Assembly (NCBI RefSeq): GCF_041904905.1
Contig: NZ_JAYRMI010000075.1
Location: forward strand, 1 to 18,343
Source: Zoogloea sp041904905
GTDB taxonomy: Bacteria; Pseudomonadota; Gammaproteobacteria; Burkholderiales; Rhodocyclaceae
Direction: 5' to 3'
Length of the DNA: 18,343 bases
A program made the position numbers and the translations under genes. The notes under the pieces are model-generated. The model did not search any database, had not been told where the DNA came from, and saw only the letters and a program-made list of their open reading frames with translations. Positions 8,218 through 17,200 of the stretch are shown here, piece by piece (the stretch's first letter is position 1; each line of letters starts with the position of its first letter).

Positions 8218-9087
8218 TCACTCGACGCTGAACTGCAGGCTCTCCAGCTCGAAGCGGGCGGTGGCCCCCGCCACACCGGCAGCGCCGGGCGGATCGAAGC
8301 TGAAGCCCGAGAGGCCCAGCACCTCGAAGCGGAAGCTCGCCAGCACGCTCTTCAGGCTCACGTCGCGCAACTCGACATGCACCACGCGTGGGCCCACCGG
8401 GGCGCCGCCGGCCATCTGCTTGAGCGCCGCGTCGCGCCACACGCTGCAGTCCGGCCCGACCACCGTGAGCGCCAGCGGCGACAGCGCCACCGGCCCCGGC
8501 CGCCTCACCGTGCCCACCCGCCCGGCGTGCTCGCTCACCAGCGTGCGGGAGAGGGAGATCGCCCCCACCCGGCCGATCCGCGTCGTCGGCAGGTCGGGCA
8601 TCGACACCGAGAAGTTCGCCGCCAGCCACTTCTTGGCCCGCCCGGGGGCCGCCGGCTTCACCGTGGCGCCGCTCGCCCCCACCGCCAACGCCGTCGGCTC
8701 GAACACCGCCTCGACCGCGAAGATGTCCTTGTCGGCCGCCGAACATTCGGGAAAGCGCAAGCCCGTCAGCACGCACCCCACAAGCTGCAGCCGTTCGCGC
8801 ACCTTGCCGTTCCCGTCGGTCAGCAGCACCGCCAGATCGAGCAGATCCATCCGGTTTCCGGCCAGCGCCTCCACCCAGCCCGCCAGCGGCGTCATCGCGG
8901 GCGGGGTGAAACGCACCGTGAGCGGCCCCAGCTTCGCGGGCCCCAGCCTGCGCCGGCCCTCGGGCCCCGCCGACGCCACGGTCTCCCAGCCGATGTCGGG
9001 CAGGCTGCACGCCATCACCGGAAAAGCCTGGCCATTCACCTCGAGATAAGTCGTCCCAACCTGGGACGTGGCAGCAACGGGGGGCAT
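8218..9087 (-). CDS. Orphan protein with two tandem phage tail-tube-like domains
   Basis: The protein has 289 residues, counted from the ATG at 9085-9087, which follows an excellent GGAGAGAAC ribosome binding site at 9088-9096; the longer upstream frame is not favoured. I see two similar halves of roughly 120-140 residues. Each starts with a strand and loop (LEVNGQAFPVMACSLPDIG; then FSVSMPDLPTTRIGRVGAI), has a central strand (GPLTVRF; SPLALTVVG), a helix with Trp (LAGWVEAL; SVWRDAAL), and ends with paired strands (LQLVGCVLTGLRF then FAVEAVFEP; FRFEVLGLSGFSF then ARFELESLQF). This layout recalls the gp19/Hcp tail-tube fold. No other tail or injection gene lies nearby, and it has no signal peptide. 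The call is from pattern only. It could instead be an unrelated beta-rich duplicated protein. Confidence 0.5.
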   Translation of the reverse strand: MPPVAATSQVGTTYLEVNGQAFPVMACSLPDIGWETVASAGPEGRRRLGPAKLGPLTVRFTPPAMTPLAGWVEALAGNRMDLLDLAVLLTDGNGKVRERLQLVGCVLTGLRFPECSAADKDIFAVEAVFEPTALAVGASGATVKPAAPGRAKKWLAANFSVSMPDLPTTRIGRVGAISLSRTLVSEHAGRVGTVRRPGPVALSPLALTVVGPDCSVWRDAALKQMAGGAPVGPRVVHVELRDVSLKSVLASFRFEVLGLSGFSFDPPGAAGVAGATARFELESLQFSVE

Positions 9088-9155
9088 GTTCTCTCCTTCC
9101 GGGTCCGGTCGCGCGGTGGCAGCGAGCGCCCCGCGACATGCGGGGGCCTCAAGGC

Positions 9156-9184
9156 AAGATAGCTCCCCGCCCGGCCGATGGAAA
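9156..9184 (-). promoter_or_regulatory. Candidate sigma-70 promoter for the tail-tube-like gene
   Basis: Read on the minus strand, a TTTCCA box (9179-9184) and a TATCTT box (9156-9161) are 17 bases apart, each matching four of six consensus bases. They lie about 70 bases upstream of the ATG. A GC hairpin (CCCCGC, five-base loop, GCGGGG; 9129-9145) would fall in the leader. It is supported by spacing and position only. Confidence 0.35.
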
Positions 9185-9219
9185 GAAAACCGCGCCTCCC
9201 CGCCCCCGGGGCCTTCCGC

Positions 9220-9225
9220 TACACT
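9220..9225 (+). promoter_or_regulatory. Possible -10 box for ybiB
   Basis: TACACT matches four of six bases of TATAAT and sits 35 bases before the ybiB ATG, giving a leader of about 30 bases. No convincing -35 box lies at the right distance. The pyrimidine-rich leader has no Shine-Dalgarno sequence. Confidence 0.25.
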
Positions 9226-9260
9226 CGACCCATCGTCCACCCGCCTCCCGCACCCCAACC

Positions 9261-10193
9261 ATGTCCTACGCCCCCTTCATCAAGGAAATCGGCCGCGGGC
9301 CGAAAGGCTCCAAACCCCTCACCGCCGACCAGGCCGACTCCCTCTTCGGCGACATGATGGACGGCCGCGTGCCCGATCTGGAGCTGGGCGCCATCATCCT
9401 GTCGATGCGCATCAAGGCCGAATCCCGCGACGAGCTGGTGGGCTTCCAGCGCGCCCTCGACGCCCGCACCGCCCGCGTCGGCGTGCCCGCCGGCCCCCGG
9501 CTGGTAGTGCTGCCCACCTACAACGGCGCCCGCCGCCAGGCCAACCTGATGCCCCTGGTGGCCCTGCTGCTGGCCCGCGCCGGCGTGCCGGTGCTGATCC
9601 AGGGCCGTCATGACTTCGAAAGCCGGGTGAGCCCCTTCGCGCTCCTCGACGCCCTCGGCATCCAGCCCGCCGCCAGCATCGCCGCGGCCGAAGCCCAGCT
9701 TGGCGGTCGCCGCCTGGCCTGCCTGCCCCTCGACCTGCTGGCCCCGGGGCTCGAGCCGATCCTCGCCACGCGGGTTCGCCTGGGCGTGCGCAACAGCGCC
9801 CACACCCTCGCCAAGCTCCTCGACCCGGCCCCCGGCCACAGCGTGCGGGTGGTCTCGGTCACCCACCCCGAGTACCTCGAACGGATGCACGCCCACCTGG
9901 TCGCCACCCAGGGCGTCGGCCTGCTGCTGCGGGGCACCGAGGGCGAAGCCTTCGCCAACCCCCGCCGCCGGCCCCAGCTCGAAACCTTCGCCCACGGCGC
10001 GGCGGGCATCGCCTTCCCGGCCGAAGAAGGCGGCGCGCCGCCGCTGGAGGGCCTGCCCGACAACCCCGAGGTGGGCGCCAACGCCGCGCTGATCCAGGCC
10101 ATGCTCGCCGGCGAGGTGGCCGTTCCGCAGCCCATCCTCGATCAGGTCGGCGCCCTGAAAACCCTCGCCGGCGAGCCCCGCGCCCAGGCCTGA
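9261..10193 (+). CDS. ybiB: YbiB, TrpD2-type nucleic-acid-binding protein
   Basis: The protein has 310 residues. The N-terminal MSYAPFIKEIGRGPKGSKPLT and LFGDMMDGRVPDLELGAIILSMRIKAES form the small helical domain shared with anthranilate phosphoribosyltransferase (TrpD). The large domain carries LVVLPTYNGARRQANLMPL, LARAGVPVLIQG and GVRNSAHTLAKLLDP in the expected order. YbiB/TrpD2 proteins keep the TrpD fold but lack the enzyme activity; the E. coli homologue binds nucleic acids without sequence preference and is under SOS control. The start is set by the conserved N-terminus; an upstream in-frame ATG at 9138 would add 41 codons rich in Pro and Arg that do not fit the family. No LexA box was found upstream. 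It is divergent from the tail-tube-like gene and 152 bases before the caspase gene. Confidence 0.9.
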   Translation: MSYAPFIKEIGRGPKGSKPLTADQADSLFGDMMDGRVPDLELGAIILSMRIKAESRDELVGFQRALDARTARVGVPAGPRLVVLPTYNGARRQANLMPLVALLLARAGVPVLIQGRHDFESRVSPFALLDALGIQPAASIAAAEAQLGGRRLACLPLDLLAPGLEPILATRVRLGVRNSAHTLAKLLDPAPGHSVRVVSVTHPEYLERMHAHLVATQGVGLLLRGTEGEAFANPRRRPQLETFAHGAAGIAFPAEEGGAPPLEGLPDNPEVGANAALIQAMLAGEVAVPQPILDQVGALKTLAGEPRAQA

Positions 10194-10214
10194 AACCGGA
10201 CTTGCAAGGTTTTT
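10193..10214 (+). terminator. Weak terminator candidate after ybiB
   Basis: AAACC at the ybiB stop can pair with GGTTT ten bases later, and the loop holds the palindrome CTTGCAAG (10201-10208). A run of five T follows at 10210-10214. The stem is only five pairs, so termination may be partial and read-through into the caspase gene is possible. Confidence 0.3.
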
Positions 10215-10247
10215 CTGTCCTTACGTCAACCCTTCATCGGATAGCCA

Positions 10248-10286
10248 TTGACCTTTGATGCGGCTCTGCTTAACTGAGCACAGAGC
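10248..10286 (+). promoter_or_regulatory. Candidate promoter and operator-like inverted repeat before the caspase gene
   Basis: TTGACC (10248-10253) matches five of six bases of a -35 box. At 17 bases spacing the -10 position is TAACTG, a poor match; TTAACT at 16 bases is slightly better. An inverted repeat GCTCTG (10263-10268) and CAGAGC (10281-10286) brackets this -10 region and could be a repressor site. The 90 or so bases here are much richer in A and T than anything around them, which supports a control region, but the boxes alone are weak. Confidence 0.4.
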
Positions 10287-10330
10287 GTTTGTCATCCCCC
10301 GGGCCGTTCCCCCGGACAGCCCTTCTCCCG

Positions 10331-10340
10331 GAAAGGAGAT
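10331..10340 (+). promoter_or_regulatory. Strong ribosome binding site fixing the caspase start
   Basis: GAAAGGAGAT is nearly the full anti-Shine-Dalgarno complement and ends five bases before the ATG at 10346. It rules out the longer in-frame start at 10289 and predicts high translation. Confidence 0.8.
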
Positions 10341-10345
10341 CCACC

Positions 10346-11146
10346 ATGACCAAGAAGGCACTGTGCATCGGCATCAACGACTATCCCGGCACCCAGAACG
10401 ACCTCTCCGGCTGCGTCAATGACGCCAACGACTGGGCCGCAGCGCTCGCCGCCCGAGGCTTCGCCGTCACCAAGCTGATCGACGCCCAGGCCACCAAGGC
10501 TGCCATGGTCGGCGCCATGAGCGCGCTCATCGCCGGCGCAGCGCGGGGCGACACCGTGGTCATCACCTACTCCGGTCACGGCACCTGGGTGCCCGACCGG
10601 AACGGCGACGAGCCCGACGGCCGCGACGAGGGCCTGTGCCCATGGGACATCGGCGCCGGCAAGGTGCTGCTCGACGACGAGATCGCGGTCATCTTCGGCA
10701 ACCACGCCCCCGGCGTGCGGGTGCTCCTGATCTCCGACAGCTGCCACTCCGGCAGCGTCACCCGCGGCGACGACAGCGACCTCGACCCCGGCCTGCCCCG
10801 CGCCCGCTTTCTGCCGCCCAGCGTCTGGATGAAGCCCGAAGACCTGCCCCCCGCAAGTCGCGGCCTCACCCTCCCCAGCCTCGGCGGCCTGTCGCGCAGC
10901 GGCGGCGACCTGCTGATGGCCGGCTGCACCGACGCCCAGTTCAGCTGGGACACCCGCTTCAAGGGCCGCCCCAACGGCGCCTTCACCTACTACGCCCTCA
11001 AGGCCCTGGCCAGCCTGCCGGCCAATGCCAGCTACGCCGACTGGTTCAAGGCCATCAGCCCCACCTACCTGCCCACCAACCAGCTGCCCCAGAACCCGCA
11101 GCTCTTCGGCAGCCGCACCGCCAAGGCCTGGAAGGTGTTCGCCTGA
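10346..11146 (+). CDS. Caspase-family (peptidase C14, metacaspase-like) cysteine protease
   Basis: The protein has 266 residues and consists of little more than the protease fold. It begins KKALCIGINDYPG, then DLSGCVNDANDWAAALAARGF, the classic first strand and helix of prokaryotic caspases. The catalytic His78 lies in TYSGHGTWVPD and the catalytic Cys133 in LLISDSCHSGS, so the dyad is intact. The acidic patch GDDSDLDPG follows the Cys, and the C-terminal half has LLMAGCTDAQFSWDTRF and NGAFTYYALKAL. There is no signal peptide or added sensor domain, so it should act in the cytoplasm. Bacterial proteases of this type commonly cut after Arg or Lys and act in regulated cell death and phage defence, usually with a partner protein. 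Here the likely partner is the 2023-residue protein starting 86 bases downstream on the same strand. Substrate and trigger are not visible. Confidence 0.92.
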   Translation: MTKKALCIGINDYPGTQNDLSGCVNDANDWAAALAARGFAVTKLIDAQATKAAMVGAMSALIAGAARGDTVVITYSGHGTWVPDRNGDEPDGRDEGLCPWDIGAGKVLLDDEIAVIFGNHAPGVRVLLISDSCHSGSVTRGDDSDLDPGLPRARFLPPSVWMKPEDLPPASRGLTLPSLGGLSRSGGDLLMAGCTDAQFSWDTRFKGRPNGAFTYYALKALASLPANASYADWFKAISPTYLPTNQLPQNPQLFGSRTAKAWKVFA

Positions 11147-11163
11147 TCGCCTGAGGTCTCACC

Positions 11164-11209
11164 GCCAGCGCTCCCGGCCCGCCCTGGGCGGGCCGGCCTG
11201 CCCGCTGGC
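11164..11209 (+). repeat. Large two-level hairpin between the caspase and lipase-CHAT genes
   Basis: A perfect ten-pair stem, CCGGCCCGCC (11174-11183) with GGCGGGCCGG (11187-11196), closes on a three-base loop. It is enclosed by a second seven-pair stem, GCCAGCG (11164-11170) with CGCTGGC (11203-11209). No T tract follows, so it is not a standard terminator. It could protect the upstream mRNA, attenuate, or set the ratio of the two products. It might also be a copy of a dispersed palindromic element, which cannot be judged from one window. Confidence 0.75.
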
Positions 11210-11232
11210 CCCGTCCTCCCGGAGTCCGCGCC

Positions 11233-14200
11233 ATGACCACCCCGGCCCTGCCCCCCCTGCGTCTCGCCACCGCCCCCGACCCGGCCCCCGGCCGCGCGCG
11301 GGCCCTCCCCGCCGCCCTCGTCGGCACCGCCAGCCGGGGCAACGGAGCCGGCGCCCTCGACCCGATCCTGGGCAACGTGGCGGTGGCCGAAAGCTGGGAC
11401 ATCGGCCCCCGGGCCCGGGGCGACGCAGGCCGCGAGGTGAAGGTCGAACCCGACGCCCGCCTGCTCGCGCTGGAAGCCGCCGACGGCACCACCGTCTTCA
11501 TCCGCGCCGACGCCCTGGCCGAACGCCTCGACCGCCTCGCCGCCACCCGGCCCGAGCTGCGCCACGACGACGGCAGCCTCGATCTGGCCGCCCTGCGCCC
11601 CCGCGACGCCCAGACCCGGAGCGTGGGCGACTGGGTGTGGCGCAGGCTCTCCGCCCTGGTCGTGAAGGAGGACGATCTCAGCGCCCAGGCCCGCCGCAAG
11701 CTGGCCGAACTCACCGGCACCGCGCTGGAGGATCTGGCGGTGGCCGCCTGCACCCACGCCGGCGCCAAGGCCATCGTGTGGGCCATCGAAGAACGCGGCC
11801 GCCAGGCGCCCGGCCTCTACCCCTGGGACGGCGGCGCCATCGAGGCCCAGACCCCACTCACCGAGCAGGCCCCGGCGGTCAAAGCCCTGGCCAACGAGCC
11901 GGGGCTGATCTTCATCCACGGCACCGGCTCCCACACCCTGGGCGGCTTCGGCCAGCTGCCCGGCACCCGGAGCTGGCAGAAGCTGGCGGACGGGTTCGAC
12001 GGCCGCCTGTTCGGCTTCGAGCACCACAGCTTCTCCGAGAGCCCCATCGACAACGCCCTCGCCCTCGCCCAGGTGCTGCCGGAAGGCGCGCAGTTCTCCA
12101 TCGTCACCCACTCCCGCGGCGGCCTGGTGGGCGACCTGCTGTGCATCGACGCCAGCCCGGACAACGCAGCCACCCTCGCCGCCCTCGTCCTCGACTATCG
12201 CCCGGCGCCCCGCCACGACGCCCCGTCCAGCCCCGACGCCCGCGCCGACCGGGAACGCTTCGTCCAGCAGGAGCAGGCCAAGCTCGCCGAACTCTTCAGG
12301 CTGCTCGGCACCAAGCGCTTCCGGATCGCCCGCTACGTGCGGGTGGCCTGCCCGGCGCGGGGCACCGCGCTGCTCACCGACAACCTGGAGGTCTTCCTGT
12401 CGGGCCTGCTCAACCTCATCCGCAAGGCCGGCGGCTGGGCAGCAGGCGCCGCGGCAGGCGCGGCAGCGGGCTTTGGCGCCGGGGCCGCCGCCAAGGCCGC
12501 CACCGACAAGGGCATCGCCGTGCTCACCCGCATCGTCGTCGAGATCGCCAACCGCCGGCTCGACCCCCAATTGCTGCCGGGCATCGAGGCCATGCTGCCG
12601 GATTCCGCCATGGGCATGCTGCTCGCGTCCGCGCCCCACCGGGCCGACACCCGCATGGCGATCGTCGCCGGCGACATCGAAGGCGGCGGCCTCGCCAAGC
12701 GCCTCGGCACGATGTTCACCGACTGGATGTTCTTCGACAAAGCCGACAACGACCTGGTGGTGGACACCGCCTCGATGTACGGCGGCCTGGCCTACCGGGC
12801 CCAGGCCCGGGCGATCTTCGTCCAGGGCGAGAACGTCAATCACTTCCGCTACTTCCGCGACGACACTGCCACCGCCGACGGCCTGCCGCTGCCCACTGCG
12901 CTGCTCCGCTGGCTCACCGACGCAGAGCCCGCCAAGCTGCCGGAGTGGGCCACCCGCGCGCTGCCGGCAATCGACCCCGACGACCGGGTGGCGCCCCCCA
13001 ACGCGCCCGCCTCCCGCGGCGGAGGCCACGCCCCGATCCTCGTCGTCCTGCCCGGCATCATGGGCAGCCACCTCAAGGCGGACCGGCGTCGCGTGTGGCT
13101 CGCCCCCCTCGACCTCGCCCGGGGCAGCCTTGGCCAGATCGCCTTCGACAGCGAGGCCACCGTCGCCGCGGACGGGCTGGTGTCCCTGGCCTACGGCAAG
13201 CTCGTCGAACGCCTGGGCAAGACCCACCGGGTCGAACTCGTCGACTACGACTGGCGCCAGCCCATCGCCAGCCTCGGCAAGCAGCTGGCCGACCGGCTGA
13301 CCAAGCTCCTCGACGACAACCCCGACACCGCCGTGCGCATCCTCGCCCACAGCATGGGCGGCCTCGTGGTGCGCGCCGCCATCGCCCACCGGCCAAGCCT
13401 GTGGGACGCCCTCGTCGCCCGCCCGGAAGGCCGCCTGGTGATGCTCGGCACCCCCAACCACGGCTCGCACCTGTTCGTCGAGACCCTGCTCGGCCAGTCC
13501 GACACCATCCGCCTGCTGGCACGCCTGGACTTCCGCCACAAGCTGCAGCAGATCCTCGACATCGTCGCCGGCTTTCCCGGCGCGGTGCATCTGCTGCCGG
13601 CGCCGGGCTTTCTCGACACCGGCAACACCGCCGTACGCGACTACTACCGCCCGGAAACCTGGCGCGCCCTCGCCGACATCAACCACGACCTGTGGTTCGG
13701 CCGCGCCCTCGGCGGCAAGCCGACCGCCCAGGTGCTGGAGCAGGCCGCCGCCTTCTGGCAGACCGTGGCCGACACCGGCTGGGTGACCAAGGCTCCCGAA
13801 CGGATCGCCTACGTCTTCGGGCAAAGCGACAACACCCCCTGCGGGGTCGTCGAACAGCAGGGCGGCGGCATCCTGCTGCGCGGCACGTCCGCGGGCGACG
13901 GCTCGGTCACCTGGGCCTCCGGCCGGCTGGCGAAGCTGCCGGACGACCGCCAGTGGCTGATGCCGGTCGATCACATGGGGCTCACCAGCACCGAAGACTA
14001 CTTCGACGACATCGAGTCGCTCCTCGCGCGGGGCACGCCGCGCACCCTTGGCCGGCTGCCGGTGAGCCGCGGCGGCACCGACACCGCCGCCGTGCGCGAA
14101 TACCGCGCCGGCCCGCCGGCCGGCTACCCATCCCCGCCCGAAGCCACCGCCCGCCTGCTCGGCGGCCGCCTGCGCCCGGCCCGCAGCCGCCCCCGCAGCC

Positions 14201-17200
14201 TGAAAGTATCCGTCAGCGCGATGGACCTGCGCTTCGTGCACATCCCGGTGCTGTGCGGCCACTACCGGGGCGACCCCATCGCTGCCGCCGAAGGGGCGAT
14301 CGACCGGCACCTCGTCCGGGGCGCCCTCAGCCAGCGCCAGCGGCTCGGCATCCACACCGGCGAGCTGGGTAACGCCTCCATCGTGCTGATGCCCCGCACC
14401 CCGGCCGAACGTCACCGCCAGACCGGCCGCGGCGCGGTGGTGGTGGGCCTGGGCGAAATGGGCAAGCTCACCGCCGACGGGGTGACCGAGGCCGTGCGCG
14501 GCGGCGTGCTGCGCTACCTCCTCCACGCCGCCGACCGCTACGGCGAAGAACAGGCCGGCACGCCGGCGGCCCGCCCGCCCGAGGGCGGCACCCTCCGCCT
14601 CAAGCTCGCCTCGCTGCTCATCGGCACCAACTCGGCGCTGCAGCTCGACGTGGCCGAATCGGTGAAGGCGGTGGTGCTGGGCGTGCTGATGGCCAACCGG
14701 GATTTCGCCGACGGCGAGAGCAGCGCCAGCCCTGACGCCAACGCCCGCCGCGCCCAGGTCGCCGAACTGCAGTTCATCGAAGTCTTCCACGACAGCGCCA
14801 TCTCCGCCGCCCACGCCGTGCGCCAGCTCGGCGCCAGCCTCCAGAGCGAACTCCGGCAGATGAAGTTCGCGCTCGAGGCCGCCGACGAACTGTTCGTCGG
14901 CGACGGCGTGCGCCAGCGCCTCAGCGTCTCGCCCTTCTCCGACTACTGGCCGCGGCTGGTCGTCTGCGACGCCGACCGGGACGAGGCCGCCTGCCCGCCC
15001 GACAGCACCGCGCCGCGCTTCCAGCCCCCCATCCCGCCCGAGCACCTGCGCCAGCTCCTGCGCATCTACGGCTGCGCCGACGCGCTGCCCGACGGCGCCC
15101 TGCCCCAACCCTTCTGGCTCGACGACGCCCCCACCCTCCGCTTCGCCACCCGGCTCAAGTTCACCTACATGGGCGACAAGGCGCGCTCCGAAAACATCGT
15201 CGACATCCGCCAGCCGGGCCTCGTCGAAAAACTCTGCGACGACCGCCTCAAGAGCCGCAGCCCCACGCTCTACGCCAAGGATTCGGGCTTCGGCACCACC
15301 CTCTTCCAGCTCCTCGTGCCGCAGGATTTCAAGGCCGACGCCCGCCAGGCCAACAACCTGCTGCTGATGGTGGACGAGACCACCGCCAACCTGCCCTGGG
15401 AAATGCTCGAGACCGACGGCAGCCCGATGGTGCTGCACACCCGGGTGGTGCGCCAGTTCATCACCGGCAGCTTCCGCCGGCAGGTGGTGCGCACCGACAG
15501 CCTGTCCGCCTGCGTGATCGCCGAGCCCTCCACCGAGGGCTTCCACGCCCAGTTCGGGGGCCCCGGCTGGAAGCCCGCCATCGGCGCCGACGGCCAGCCC
15601 GAGCCCGACTGCCTGGCCCCGCTCCCCGGCGCCGCGGCCGAAGCCGACACCGTCCAGCAGGTGCTCTCCACCGTGGGCTACGAGGTCGCCCTGGCCCCGC
15701 CCGACACCCAGGCGGCGGATGTCCTCACCCGCCTCCACGCCCGCCCCTACCGCCTGCTGATGATCTCCGCCCACGGCGTTCACGGGCTGCGGGCGGCCGA
15801 CGGCACCTGCCGCAGCGGCGTGGTGCTCTCCAACGGGCTCCTCCTCACCGCGGCCGAAATCCGCCAGATGGAATGCGTGCCCGATCTGGTGTTCCTCAAC
15901 TGCTGCCACCTGGGCAAGATCGGCACCGGCGGCAGCCGGCTCGCCGCCAGCCTCGCCCGGGAGCTGATCGACATGGGCGTGCGCTGCGTGGTAGCCGCCG
16001 GCTGGGAGGTGCACGACGGCGCCGCGCGCACCTTCATCGAAACCTTCTTCGCGCAGATGGCCCAGCACGACGCCAGCTTCGGCGAAGCCATCACCGCCGC
16101 CCGCAAGGCCACCTTCGAGGCCCACCCCGACCACAACACCTGGGGCGCCTACCAGGCCTACGGCGACCCCGCCTTCCAGCTCAAGGTCCACCGCAACCCG
16201 GCCAGCGACGACGCGCCGATGTGCGCACCCAACGAACTCATCGACTGGATCGAGCAGCGCCGCATCGAATGCCGGCTGCCCGACGCCGCCCCGCGCGGCC
16301 GCGCCAGCGGGGGCGACTTCCGGCACACCGCCCAGCGCGTCCGCACGCGCCTGGGCCACGTGCCCGACCACTGGGCCCGCCTGCCGGACGTCCAGCACGC
16401 CCTCGCCCGCCTGTACGCCGAATACGGCCAGGACGGCTTCGAGCACGCCCGCAAAGCCTGGCAGCAGGCCATCGGCAGCGACGCCTCCCGGGGCCTCGTC
16501 CCCCTGTCGGCCATCGAGCAGCTCGCCAACCTGGAAGCCCGGCAGGCCGAACGCCTCAGCGTCGACACCCCCGACGACGCGGCCGTCGCCCTGGCAGACT
16601 GCGCCCTCGCCCGCCTGCGCCACCTGATCGCCCTCGCCGCGGAGGGCCCGGACCCGGAGCCCGGCACCGCCGGCCGCAACCTCGAACGTCAGGCGATCCT
16701 CGGCAGCGCCCTCAAGCGCAAGGCCGTCGTCCTCGCCCGCTGCGGCAAGCCGTGGGCAGAGGTCGCCCCGGTGCTCGTCGAATCCCGCGACGCCTACGCC
16801 CGATGCCAGGGCACGCCCGACAGCGCGCCCGGCTGGAACCCCTACAGCTACCTCAACCGCCTGCAACTGGACGCCCTGCTCGGCGCGACGACCGACCTCC
16901 GCCAGGAATCCCAAACCTGCCAGGACGTCTCCGCCGTCCGCTTCCAGCAAAGCTACGACTTCTTCGACGCCGCCATGTGGGCCGACGCCCAGCTGGCCTG
17001 CTGGCTGCACACCGGCGAAGGCAGCGTTCAGGCGCTTGCCACCGCCTATCGCAACGCCATCCAGGGCGTGGGCGCCACCCCGCGCGAGCGGGAGTCCATC
17101 ACCGCCCAGATCCGCATCCTCGGCGATCTGCTCAAGTGCCGCGCCCCCGGCGACGCCGACCGGGCCGCCGCACTGGCAGCCCTGGCCACCGATCTTGCCA

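Noticed and set aside
7069..9162. A 697-codon plus-strand frame across the dehydrogenase and tail-tube-like genes
   Set aside because: It runs antisense to three genes with recognisable products and gives His/Arg-rich sequence without domains.
9088..9258. A longer N-terminus for the tail-tube-like protein starting at 9258
   Set aside because: The ATG at 9087 has an excellent ribosome binding site directly before it, and the extra codons lie over the divergent promoter region.
10267..10284. A LexA (SOS) box upstream of the caspase gene
   Set aside because: CTG and CAG occur, but with 12 bases between them instead of the 10 that LexA needs, and the inner bases do not fit.
11025..14372. An 1115-codon plus-strand frame overlapping the giant gene
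   Set aside because: It is a shifted reading of the same DNA and consists mainly of Pro, Arg and Gly, which is typical of out-of-frame GC-rich DNA.
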